Part shown: piece by piece, positions 27,046-34,276 of the stretch
Numbering within the stretch: the stretch's first letter is position 1
How the letters are laid out: each line of letters starts with the position of its first letter
Notes under the pieces: generated by a model
Database searches by the model: none
What the model was told of the DNA's origin: nothing
What the model saw: the letters and a program-made list of their open reading frames with translations, nothing else
Made by a program: the position numbers and the translations under genes
Assembly: GCF_001426405.1 (NCBI RefSeq)
Contig: NZ_LMEP01000003.1
Location: forward strand, 168,292-232,291
Length of the DNA: 64,000 bases
Source of the DNA: Streptomyces sp. Root1304
GTDB taxonomy: Bacteria; Actinomycetota; Actinomycetes; Streptomycetales; Streptomycetaceae
Reading direction: 5' to 3'

Positions 27046-27440
27046 ACCTCCACCTCGACCGTCGCCGGGCGGCCCCGCGGCCGTCTGGCGCCCCAGCCCA
27101 CCATCATGGAGCCGCCGAGGATGCCGAGCGCCATGCCGAGGAGGAAGCCGCCGAGGTTGGAGACGACGAGCGAGACGACGGCGAGGACGACGCCGATGAG
27201 CCCGAAGGTGTAGCGCTGGGCGGGGAGCGCGAGCGGGATGAGGCCGCAGAGGATCATGCCGCCGCCCACGAGATATCCGGCCACTCCCCCGAATCCGGTG
27301 CTCACGATCAGCTGGAGCGAGCTGAGCGAGAACTTCAGGACGGTCCACCCTCCGGCGACGAGCCACACCCCGCCCCAGAACGGCCGCGTGCGCCGGAACG
27401 CCCGGAACCACACGTACCCGGTCCTCAGCCGGCTCAGCAC
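27042..27440 (-). CDS. DUF6114-family membrane protein, copy 2
   Basis: A 132-residue protein, GTG 27440, overlapping the upstream gene by 7 bp and the downstream gene by 4 bp. It begins with WFRAFRRTRPFWGGVWL and has four hydrophobic segments ([70 protein letters not shown]). The same RRTRPFW motif and four-helix plan recur in the copy at 28216-28770. DUF6114 is always of this type, and the function is unknown. Confidence 0.8.
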   Translation of the reverse strand: MLSRLRTGYVWFRAFRRTRPFWGGVWLVAGGWTVLKFSLSSLQLIVSTGFGGVAGYLVGGGMILCGLIPLALPAQRYTFGLIGVVLAVVSLVVSNLGGFLLGMALGILGGSMMVGWGARRPRGRPATVEVEV

Positions 27441-28219
27441 GTGGTGGCCTGTCCGGGCACGACCCTGATCTTCAGGTCGGGCAGGACCAGCGCTCCGGCC
27501 ATCTCGGCGTCGTAGGCGGTGGCATTGAGTCCGTGCAGCCGGATGGAGCTGCCGCCCTCGCCGCCGGCCGAGCCGAGTCCGAACCCGCCGGGCAGCGCGC
27601 CGGTGAGGGGCTTTCCGGCCACGGTGACCTGGTCGGCGGACTGGCCGAGCACCGCGTTCTGGAGCGTGGTGGGTCCGTACGCCTGGAGTTCGGTGGCCTG
27701 GATGTAGAGGTTCGACGCGTCGATGTCGGTGGTGAAGTCCGTCGGCGGGGCCGCCGTCACCTTCTGGCCGCCGGTCAGGAGCAGCGAGTACGGCACTCCG
27801 GCGATCGTCTGGTGGACGATCCCGCACAGTCCGGCGAGTCCGGCACTCGCGAACCCGACGCGCGCCATGGCCGTGTCGGTGCTCGTGGTGCCGTCCGGGC
27901 GGCCCACGGAGGGCGTGTTGACGATGGCGCCGAAGCCCGTGCCCTCGACGCCGTTGGACGTCAGGGTGAACGGCTGTCCGGCGACGCTGAAGTTGGCGGC
28001 CAGGGCGCCCTGCGCGAGCGCGGTGCCGAGGGCCCCGACGGCGAGGACCGAGGGGACGAAGGCGAAGGCGCCGCGCCCCCAACGGGTGCCGCGCCGGGTG
28101 CCGTCGGCCGCCTCGGCGAGCATCCGGGAGTTCCAGTCGGCGGCGGCCCGGGCGCCCGTGCTCCGCATCCGGGCGAGGGACGGGCCGAGGCGCCGGATCC
28201 GGGAAGGGTTCGTGGTCAT
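27434..28219 (-). CDS. DUF6230-family secreted protein, copy 2
   Basis: A 261-residue protein from ATG 28219, overlapping the preceding DUF6114 gene by ATGA. After about 45 mostly basic residues there is a signal/anchor helix (AFAFVPSVLAVGALGTALAQGALAANF). The exported beta-rich domain has FTLTSNGVEGTGFGAIVN and the paralogue motif GFASAGLAGLCGIVHQTIAGVPYSLLL, then GALVLPDLKIRVVPG near the end with a terminal cysteine. Same family as 25616-26317 and 28935-29615. Confidence 0.8.
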   Translation of the reverse strand: MTTNPSRIRRLGPSLARMRSTGARAAADWNSRMLAEAADGTRRGTRWGRGAFAFVPSVLAVGALGTALAQGALAANFSVAGQPFTLTSNGVEGTGFGAIVNTPSVGRPDGTTSTDTAMARVGFASAGLAGLCGIVHQTIAGVPYSLLLTGGQKVTAAPPTDFTTDIDASNLYIQATELQAYGPTTLQNAVLGQSADQVTVAGKPLTGALPGGFGLGSAGGEGGSSIRLHGLNATAYDAEMAGALVLPDLKIRVVPGQATTC

Positions 28220-28770
28220 ACGGTTCCACTCCCCAGGGAGGCGGCGGGAGCGGCGGTCCCGGTGGCGGGCCGGGTGCGGCGCAGGAGGCCGCCGCGCCGC
28301 TTGCCGGGCTTCTCGGGCAGCCAGGCGAAGGCCATGGACCCTCCGAGGACGGAGAGGATCATCCCCACGAAGAGGCCGCCGAGGTTCGACAGCGGGAACG
28401 AGGCGACGCCCGCGATCACCGCGATGACCCCTGCGGTGTGCCGCTGGCTCGGCATCAGCAGGACGAGCAGGGCCATCGCCATCAGGACGACACCGCCGGC
28501 CATGCCCGCGATCCCTCCCACGCCCACCTGGAGGATCTTGCCGAGGGGGGCCATCGGCAGGAAGAAGATGACGAAACCGCCGAGCCCGGTCCAGACGGCG
28601 GCCCAGAACGGCCGGGTGCGCCGCCACTGCCGGAAGGCGGCGCGCGCGCCTCGCGGACGCCCGGGAGGGCCGGCGACCGGCGCGGCCGGGTCGGTGGGCT
28701 CGGAGGAAGCGGCCGGGGCGGCCCCGGGCGCGGGCTCGGGTGTCGGCTCGGGCGGCGGATCGGTGGTCAT
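28216..28770 (-). CDS. DUF6114-family membrane protein, copy 1
   Basis: A 184-residue protein from ATG 28770. A proline/alanine-rich N-terminus of about 45 residues precedes RRTRPFWAAVWTGLGGF and four membrane helices ending GGLFVGMILSVLGGSMAFAWLPEK. The C-terminus is basic and cytosolic. It lies 164 bp after the first DUF6230 gene, in the same orientation, and overlaps the next gene by 4 bp. Pairing with DUF6230 suggests a membrane partner for an exported protein. The function is unknown. Confidence 0.8.
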   Translation of the reverse strand: MTTDPPPEPTPEPAPGAAPAASSEPTDPAAPVAGPPGRPRGARAAFRQWRRTRPFWAAVWTGLGGFVIFFLPMAPLGKILQVGVGGIAGMAGGVVLMAMALLVLLMPSQRHTAGVIAVIAGVASFPLSNLGGLFVGMILSVLGGSMAFAWLPEKPGKRRGGLLRRTRPATGTAAPAASLGSGTV

Positions 28771-28934
28771 GGAGGCCTCGCAGCTGAGGTCGGTCGGGGA
28801 GGGAGCCGGGGCCCCGCGCCCATCCCAAGGCGCGGGGCCCCGGCCCGTGGTGGGGCCGGTGGCGCGTTTCGAGCGGTGGTGCCTGTCGCGCGGTGCTCCG
28901 TTTCGGGCGGTCGCGCGCGTGCGATGGGGGCTGC

Positions 28935-29615
28935 TCAGCAGCCCTTGTCGCCGTGGGCCATGCCGATGGTGAGGTCCGGCAGGGTGATGGCGCCGGAGAT
29001 CGTGGCGCCGTTGGCGTCGGCGTTGAGGTTCGCGATGTCGGTACGGCCGCCGGTGGCGTCCAGGCCGAACTGGCCCGGGGTGCCGTCGTTGATGCCGGTG
29101 CCCTTGATCCCGGCGCCGTCGGCGGCGGCGCCGATGACGTTCGGGGTGGTGTCGCTCGCGTTGAGCGTGGCCGTGGCGGCCTTGAGCGACTGGGCGTCCA
29201 GGACGAGCTTGTTGGCCTGGAGTCCGGCACCGGCGACCAGCTGGTCGCTGGTGAGCGGGGTGGCGGCCGCGGGCGAGGAGATGTTGAGCGACCAGGTGCC
29301 GAGGCTGCCGATCACCGGGAGGTTGACGGACTGGACGGCGTGGACGCAGATGCCGTCCAGGCCGGCCTTGGCGATGCCGACCTCGGCGGCGCCCTTGGCC
29401 CCGCCCGCGTCGATGGTGTGCATGACGGCGCCGATGCCCTGCGGCGCGGCCACCGTCTTCGAGCTGAGGGTGAACGGCACGCTGGTCAGCGAGAGGTTGG
29501 CGGCGAGCGCCCCCTGCACCATGGCCGTGGCCATGGCCGCGACGGCCAGCGTGGCGGGTACGGCGAGGAACGCCGATCTGCGCCAGCGGGTCACGCCTCT
29601 GGTCTCGTGCTGCAT
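28935..29615 (-). CDS. DUF6230-family secreted protein, copy 1
   Basis: A 226-residue protein, first gene of the operon. A signal helix at about 14-40 (SAFLAVPATLAVAAMATAMVQGALAANL) is followed by a repetitive beta-rich domain with VPFTLSSKTVAAPQGIGAVMHTI, then AEVGIAKAGLDGICVHAVQSVNLPVIG and DLTIGMAHGDKGC at the end. The Cys near the C-terminus and the one in the GLDGIC motif are shared with copy 2. The promoter with an inverted repeat lies 115 bp upstream, shared with a divergent TetR gene. Confidence 0.8.
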   Translation of the reverse strand: MQHETRGVTRWRRSAFLAVPATLAVAAMATAMVQGALAANLSLTSVPFTLSSKTVAAPQGIGAVMHTIDAGGAKGAAEVGIAKAGLDGICVHAVQSVNLPVIGSLGTWSLNISSPAAATPLTSDQLVAGAGLQANKLVLDAQSLKAATATLNASDTTPNVIGAAADGAGIKGTGINDGTPGQFGLDATGGRTDIANLNADANGATISGAITLPDLTIGMAHGDKGC

Positions 29616-29728
29616 GTGATCTCCAACCGTCGACCCGCGCGGACCGCGCGGGTGGGGAGGTGTGCACAGCCGTGCGTCCCGCGGCCGGATGGTCGGAGAC
29701 GGATGACACTTTGCGGCTGCCTGTACGA

Positions 29729-29757
29729 GAATTGGACACTCTCACCTGAAGTGTCAA
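29729..29757 (-). promoter_or_regulatory. Promoter of the DUF6230 operon with TetR operator in its spacer
   Basis: On the minus strand TTGACA (29757-29752) and CAATTC (29734-29729) are 17 bp apart, a good -35/-10 pair. The spacer and -35 hold the inverted repeat GACACT (29735-29740) and AGTGTC (29750-29755) with 9 bp between the arms. A repressor there would block the promoter directly. The divergent TetR gene at 29806 is the obvious candidate. Confidence 0.6.
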
Positions 29758-29805
29758 CACTTTGAGCAATCCCGGGAGGAATTCCCGCTGGACTAGGCTT
29801 GGCCG

Positions 29806-30405
29806 ATGCCACGGTTCAGGGAGACGGTCCGGACACTGCTGCGCGAGCGCCTGCTCGACGCCGCGTACGAGGCGGTCGCGGACCGCGGCTTCGACAAGCT
29901 GCGGATGGCGCACCTGGCAGGAGCGGTCGGCGTCAGCCGGCAGACGCTGTACTCGGAGTTCCCCTCCAAGGAGGCCGTCGGCGAGGCCCTGTTCCAGCGC
30001 GAGCTGGAGCGCTGCCTCGTCGGCATCCAGCAGGGCCTGGACGCGCACCGGGACGACCTGGCGGCGGCCGTCGAGGCCGCCGTCGGCTTCACGCTCACGC
30101 TGGCGGGCCGGAACCCGCTGATCAGGGCCATGCTGACGAGCACCGGCGAGGACGGTCTCCTCTCCTACCTCACGACCCGGTCGGCGGCGGCCTTCGACCT
30201 GGCGACGGCGATGGCCGACGCGTATGTGGCGGAGGCCTGGCCGACCGTCGATCCGGTGGCGCGCGAGCTGGCGGTCGACGCGGCCGTACGGCTGACGGCG
30301 AGCCACATCGTCCAGGCCTCCGCGTCGCCCGAGGAATCGGCCCGGCGCATCACGGACACCGCGGTCCGGATCGCACTGAGCACGGGACACGAGCAGCTCC
30401 CGTAG
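29806..30405 (+). CDS. TetR-family transcriptional regulator
   Basis: A 199-residue regulator. The N-terminal helix-turn-helix is at about 34-63 (MAHLAGAVGVSRQTLYSEFPSKEAVGEALF). The C-terminal ligand domain is helical and unassigned. It is divergent from the DUF6230/DUF6114 operon, with the operator-like inverted repeat between them, so it is likely that operon's repressor and possibly its own. The ligand is unknown; the hydrophobic character of the C-terminal domain fits lipids or small hydrophobics, but this is a guess. Confidence 0.88.
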   Translation: MPRFRETVRTLLRERLLDAAYEAVADRGFDKLRMAHLAGAVGVSRQTLYSEFPSKEAVGEALFQRELERCLVGIQQGLDAHRDDLAAAVEAAVGFTLTLAGRNPLIRAMLTSTGEDGLLSYLTTRSAAAFDLATAMADAYVAEAWPTVDPVARELAVDAAVRLTASHIVQASASPEESARRITDTAVRIALSTGHEQLP

Positions 30406-30439
30406 GGCCGCCCGCACAGGGGCACCGCCCCCGCTGTCG

Positions 30440-31048
30440 TTACGGCCCCGGCCCCCGGTACTCCTCCAGGACCGGCCGGTTGCCGAGCTCCCGCGCCGAG
30501 GAGACGGGGAAGGCCCGCACGCCGACCCGGCCCTCGACGCGCGCGATCTCGCCCCAGCCGTACGCCCGTGAGTCGTCCGACAGATCGGGGTTGTCCCCCA
30601 GATAGAAGAACGCCCCCTCGGGTACGGTCCGCAGCGCGGGCCGGGCCGTCCGGGTGCCCTCCGGGCCGCAGCAGGCCCCCGTGCGCCGCGACTGCGCCGC
30701 CCACTGGGGCGCCACCACCCGGAACACGGGCCCCCGGCCGCCCTCCTGAAGGAGGACCTCGAAGGGCTCCCGCGGCGTGGAGACGATCGCGACCCGGTCG
30801 CCGGGCAGTCCGATCACCCGCTTCACCAGCAGGCTGTCCTTCCCGGTGGCCCGCAGCAGCACGACGTCGAAGCGGTGCGCCTCGCCCGCCGATCCCGGGG
30901 CGACGAGGATCCGGTCGCCCTGGTGGAGGGTGGGCGCCATGCTGGTGCCGTCCACCCGGACGGCGAGGGCGGTCACGGCCACACCGGCGACGAGGCCGAG
31001 CAGGACGACGGCCCCGAGGACGGCGCCGGCCGCACGGCGCGCGTTCAT
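30440..31048 (-). CDS. Type I signal peptidase
   Basis: A 202-residue membrane protease that removes signal peptides from exported proteins. One N-terminal helix (about 9-30) is followed by the catalytic Ser S36 in DGTSMAPTL and the general-base Lys K76 in LVKRVIGLPGD, and the box GDNPDLSDDSRAYGWG. A segment with two adjacent cysteines (GACCG) is inserted in the middle, unlike most family members. No Shine-Dalgarno precedes ATG 31048, whose ATGA overlaps the stop of a 20-codon upstream frame. It is convergent to the TetR gene. Confidence 0.85.
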   Translation of the reverse strand: MNARRAAGAVLGAVVLLGLVAGVAVTALAVRVDGTSMAPTLHQGDRILVAPGSAGEAHRFDVVLLRATGKDSLLVKRVIGLPGDRVAIVSTPREPFEVLLQEGGRGPVFRVVAPQWAAQSRRTGACCGPEGTRTARPALRTVPEGAFFYLGDNPDLSDDSRAYGWGEIARVEGRVGVRAFPVSSARELGNRPVLEEYRGPGP

Positions 31049-31107
31049 CGGCGCCGCAGGGGGTCCGGGGCCCGTCGCGCGGCACCGGACCGGTCTTTTT
31101 CGGTCAT
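31045..31107 (-). CDS. Possible 20-codon leader ORF before the signal peptidase
   Basis: ATG 31107 starts a 20-codon frame (MTEKDRSGAARRAPDPLRRR) ending in an ATGA overlap with the signal peptidase start. It could supply translational coupling to a gene that lacks its own Shine-Dalgarno. It has no clear Shine-Dalgarno itself and may be fortuitous, so I rate it low. Confidence 0.25.
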   Translation of the reverse strand: MTEKDRSGAARRAPDPLRRR

Positions 31108-31154
31108 GGCGGGACGGTAGGACGAGTGGCGGGCGGGCGCTGTGACCGTACCGC

Positions 31155-32348
31155 TCAGGGTTGTTGACCGTGCCCGTGGCGACCGCTCCCGGGACCGTCG
31201 GCCGGGCCGGCCGGATCCGCCGCTCCTCGGGGACGTCCCTGGTACGCCCGGGGTGTCTCGCCCGTCCAGCGCCGGAACGCCCGGTGGAACGCGCTGGGTT
31301 CGGAGAACCCGAGCCGGCGCGAGAGCCACTCGATCGACACCCGGCCCGCACGGAGTTCGGCGATGGCGTGATCCCGCCGTACCTGGTCGCGCAGTCGCTG
31401 GTACGTCGTCCCCTCGGCGGCCAGTTGCCGGCGCAGGGTCTGCGGGCTGACGGACAGCCGGGCGGCGAGCTGTTCGGGCGTCGGCACGGGGCCGTCGGGC
31501 AGGGCCCGCCCCATCAGATGGCGGACGCGGCCGGTCACCGTACTGCCGTAGTCGGCGCACACCAGGACGTCGACAGGAGCGCGGCGGAGGAAGACCTTGA
31601 GCGCCGCCGCGTCCCGCAGGACGGGTTCGTCGAGGTCCGCCCGGTCGAAGACGGCCGCCGTGCGGGGAGCGCCGAAGACACAGGGCGCCCCGAACAGCGG
31701 GGCGTACTCGTGGGCGTGCCGGGGCTCGGGGTGGACGAACTCGACCCGGCGCAGGCCGATCCGGCGCCGGACGAGCCAGCCCGCGAAGCGGTGCGCGACG
31801 AGGACGGTGGACTCGGCGCCGAAGTGGAGGGGGTCGTCGTACCCGGAGAGGTCGAACTCGATCACGGCCTCGTCGAGCCCGCCGACGCCGCCCGCGCTTC
31901 CCCCGCCCGCGCCGGGCCCTCCGGAGCCGGCCCCCACCGCGCCGGCCCCGCCCGCGCCGCTCCGCCCCGCGCCGGGCTCGACCAGCCGGAAGCGCGGCCC
32001 CGCGGGGAAGAGGGAGTAGAAGGTCTGGGCGCGCCGGACCGCCTCGCGCAGATCGCGGCTGCCGTGGACCACGGCATGGGCCATCATCGCGAAGGTCCCG
32101 ACCTTGCTGGGCGCACCGCCGAAGCCGATCAACTCGTCGTCCAGGGTGGCCCACAGCATCCTGACGAGCTGTCCGAACTGCTCCGCCGGAACCCTGCCCC
32201 GGGGCTCCCGCACGAGCGCGGCGGGCAGTCCGGCGCGGGCGAGGAGCGGCCCCGCCGCGACGCCGCGCCGCTCGGCGCCGAGCAGTACGGCGCGTACGTG
32301 GTGGCTGCTGACCGATCGTGTCGGCACCCGAGTCGTCTCCGCCGGCAT
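31155..32348 (-). CDS. AraC-family regulator with Arabinose_bd-type N-terminal domain
   Basis: A 397-residue regulator. The N-terminal domain (about 15-250) is of the long effector-binding type found in OruR/ArgR-like AraC proteins (GRVPAEQFGQLVRMLWATLDDELIGFGG, FYSLF). It carries a glycine/alanine-rich insertion (about 128-157). The C-terminal double HTH is clear (LSVSPQTLRRQLAAEGTTYQRLRDQVRRDHAIAEL and WLSRRLGFSEPSAFHRAFRRWTGETPRAY). It is divergent from the Rieske gene with an inverted repeat between. The effector is unknown. Confidence 0.85.
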   Translation of the reverse strand: MPAETTRVPTRSVSSHHVRAVLLGAERRGVAAGPLLARAGLPAALVREPRGRVPAEQFGQLVRMLWATLDDELIGFGGAPSKVGTFAMMAHAVVHGSRDLREAVRRAQTFYSLFPAGPRFRLVEPGAGRSGAGGAGAVGAGSGGPGAGGGSAGGVGGLDEAVIEFDLSGYDDPLHFGAESTVLVAHRFAGWLVRRRIGLRRVEFVHPEPRHAHEYAPLFGAPCVFGAPRTAAVFDRADLDEPVLRDAAALKVFLRRAPVDVLVCADYGSTVTGRVRHLMGRALPDGPVPTPEQLAARLSVSPQTLRRQLAAEGTTYQRLRDQVRRDHAIAELRAGRVSIEWLSRRLGFSEPSAFHRAFRRWTGETPRAYQGRPRGAADPAGPADGPGSGRHGHGQQP

Positions 32349-32398
32349 CCGCGTCGCCCCCGTTCCGGCCGCGTCCAGCCCCGTTTCCTCCCCCGAGG

Positions 32399-32426
32399 CT
32401 GGACACTTCCATCGAAGGATGTCCAG
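32399..32426. promoter_or_regulatory. Inverted repeat between AraC and Rieske genes
   Basis: CTGGACA (32399-32405) and TGTCCAG (32420-32426) form perfect 7-bp arms with 14 bp between. It lies 51 bp upstream of the AraC-type start and 122 bp upstream of the Rieske gene. An autoregulatory or divergent operator is plausible. GGACACT is also part of the TetR operator near 29735. Confidence 0.4.
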
Positions 32427-32547
32427 GTTCCGACACTCTACTCAGAACTGTAAGGCTCTCGAAGCGCGCATCCTGTGAACGGGACACAGCTCACAGCCGT
32501 ACCGTCAGGTGCCGACACACAGCGCATCGAGGGAAGAGGGGCAGTAC

Positions 32548-32949
32548 ATGAGCGGAGCGGCACGCCGGACGGTGGTCGCGGCGGCGGGAGGCGCGGGCCT
32601 GGCAGCGGCGCTCACCGCGTGCGGGGCCGGCGGCACCGACGACAAGGACGCGGCGCAGCAGGGCGGCACGCTCGCGCGCACCGGGGACATCCCGGTGGGC
32701 GGCGGCAAGGTCCTCGCCGACAAGGGCCTGGTGATCACCCAGCCGAAGGCGGGCGAGTTCAAGGCCTTCTCCTCGAAGTGCACGCATCAGGGCTGCGCCG
32801 TGAGCGGCGTCAAGGACGGCGTCATCGTCTGCCCGTGCCACCAGAGCCACTTCGACATGTCGGACGGCAGCGTGAAGGCCGGCCCGGCGACCGCACCGCT
32901 GCCGCCGGAGCCGATCCAGGTGGTGGGCGAGGAGATCAGCCTCGGGTGA
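32548..32949 (+). CDS. Tat-type Rieske [2Fe-2S] lipoprotein
   Basis: A 133-residue exported electron-transfer protein. Residues 6-7 are a twin arginine in ARRTVVAAAGG, and a lipobox ending at C25 (LTAC) predicts lipid attachment outside the membrane after Tat export of the folded cluster. Box I is C78-T-H80-Q-G-C83; box II is C95-P-C97-H98-Q-S. Cluster ligands are then C78, H80, C95 and H98, with a C83-C97 disulfide. Such proteins are common in Streptomyces; redox partner unknown. Its end overlaps the convergent isochorismatase-like gene by 14 bp. Confidence 0.88.
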   Translation: MSGAARRTVVAAAGGAGLAAALTACGAGGTDDKDAAQQGGTLARTGDIPVGGGKVLADKGLVITQPKAGEFKAFSSKCTHQGCAVSGVKDGVIVCPCHQSHFDMSDGSVKAGPATAPLPPEPIQVVGEEISLG

Positions 32950-33670
32950 CCGAGCCCCCGGCGCTCCCCGCACCTCCGGCTCCTCCGGCACTCCCCGTAC
33001 CTCCGGCGCCCCCCGTACCCCCGGCGCGCCGGGGCGCCTTCCAGCAGGCGAGGACCTCGTCCGTCGTGGTGATCGTGGCGACGAGCGCGAGGGTGTGACG
33101 GATCATCGCGGGGGTGTAGTCGGCCGGCACCCCCGCGATGGCGTCCGCGGGCACGACGACCGTGTAGCCCAGGTTCACCGCGTCGAAGACGGCGTTGGGC
33201 ACGGCCACGTTGGCCGAGACACCGGTGACGATCAGGGTCCGGCAGCCCAGGTTGCGGAGCAGCGCGTCGACGTCGGTCCCGGCGAGCGGCGAGAGCCCGT
33301 GCAGACGCCGGACGACGAGGTCCTCGTCCGCGACCTGGATCGGTTCGGCGATCCGTACCGCCGTGCTGCCGCTGTGCTGCTGCACGGGGAGCCGGGCGGC
33401 GGCCCGGAACAGCCGGGCGTTGCTGTTGGCACCGCGCCCGTCGGGGCGCCGTTCCGCGACGGCGTGGATCACCTGGACGTCGGCCTCGTGCGCCGCTGCC
33501 ACCAGCCGTGCGACGTTCCCCAGGGCTCCCGACGCGCGGGCGACGGCGGCCAGTTCGGGCAGCGCGCTGTCCGGTCCGACGACTCCCTGCTGGCATTCGA
33601 CGGTGAGCAGCGCGACTCCGCCGTCCGGCCGTATCCACTCCCCGAGCCGTTCTCTCGCACTCTGTCCCAT
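32936..33670 (-). CDS. Isochorismatase-fold protein lacking the catalytic triad
   Basis: A 244-residue protein of the cysteine-hydrolase fold. The usual D-K-C triad appears replaced: the first-strand Asp is E25 (LLTVECQQG), the Lys is R122 (DLVVRRLHG), and the nucleophile Cys of the TGVxTNVCV motif is A156 (VTGVSANVAV). The fold is otherwise well kept (FDAVNLGYTVVVPADAIAG). A glycine/alanine repeat tail follows residue 220. It may be a binding or regulatory pseudoenzyme, or use another chemistry. Start ATG 33670 was chosen for family length. Confidence 0.75.
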   Translation of the reverse strand: MGQSARERLGEWIRPDGGVALLTVECQQGVVGPDSALPELAAVARASGALGNVARLVAAAHEADVQVIHAVAERRPDGRGANSNARLFRAAARLPVQQHSGSTAVRIAEPIQVADEDLVVRRLHGLSPLAGTDVDALLRNLGCRTLIVTGVSANVAVPNAVFDAVNLGYTVVVPADAIAGVPADYTPAMIRHTLALVATITTTDEVLACWKAPRRAGGTGGAGGTGSAGGAGGAGSAGGSVTRG

Positions 33671-33747
33671 GGCTCTCCCCTTGCACGCGCGCGGATGGCC
33701 CCCCATGCTTTCTGACGTCTCATCAGAAATCCAGAAGGGTGCGGACG

Positions 33748-34209
33748 ATGACCGTCGCACAGCGCCGTGGACGCCGGATCATGATGACCCCGGCCGAGCT
33801 CGACTCCTTCCTCGCCGAACAGCGCACCTGCCGGGTCGCGACCGTCTCCGCCGACGGCCGCCCGCATGTGAGCGCGTTGTGGTTCGCCTGGGACGGCTCC
33901 TCCCTGTGGCTGTACTCCCTGACCCGCAGCCGCCGTTGGGCGGAGCTGCGCGCCGACCCGAGGATCGCCGTCGTGGTGGACGACGGCGAGGAGTACGGCG
34001 AGCTGCGCGGGGCGGAGCTCTCGGGCGCGGTCGACTTCGTCGGCGAGGCACCCCGTACGGGCGAGCCGTGTCCCGAACTCGACGTGGTCGAGCGGCTCTT
34101 CGCCGCCAAGAACTTCGGCCTCGACGCGATGCCGCACGACGGCCGGCACGCCTGGATGCGCCTCACGCCGGACGCGGTCGCGTCCTGGGACTTCCGCAAG
34201 CTGGGGTGA
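33748..34209 (+). CDS. Pyridoxamine 5'-phosphate oxidase-like (flavin/F420 split-barrel) protein
   Basis: About 153 residues from ATG 33748 (AGAAGGG upstream; a GTG at 33739 is possible). Split-barrel motifs: RVATVSADGRPHVSALWFAWDGSSLWLYSLTRSRRWAELRADPRIAVVVDDG. This fold binds FMN, F420 or haem. The family in Actinobacteria often uses F420, but the cofactor cannot be told here. It is divergent from the isochorismatase-like gene and is the first of three split-barrel proteins within 6 kb. Confidence 0.8.
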   Translation: MTVAQRRGRRIMMTPAELDSFLAEQRTCRVATVSADGRPHVSALWFAWDGSSLWLYSLTRSRRWAELRADPRIAVVVDDGEEYGELRGAELSGAVDFVGEAPRTGEPCPELDVVERLFAAKNFGLDAMPHDGRHAWMRLTPDAVASWDFRKLG

Positions 34210-34276
34210 CCGCGGCGGGCGGAGCCCACCGGACCCCGGGCGCACCAGCCCCCCGGACTCCCGATCCTCGCGCCCC

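Noticed and set aside
27434..29230. Extended minus-strand frame through the DUF6114 and first DUF6230 genes
   Set aside because: The upstream part is arginine-rich out-of-frame sequence; the real gene starts at 28219.
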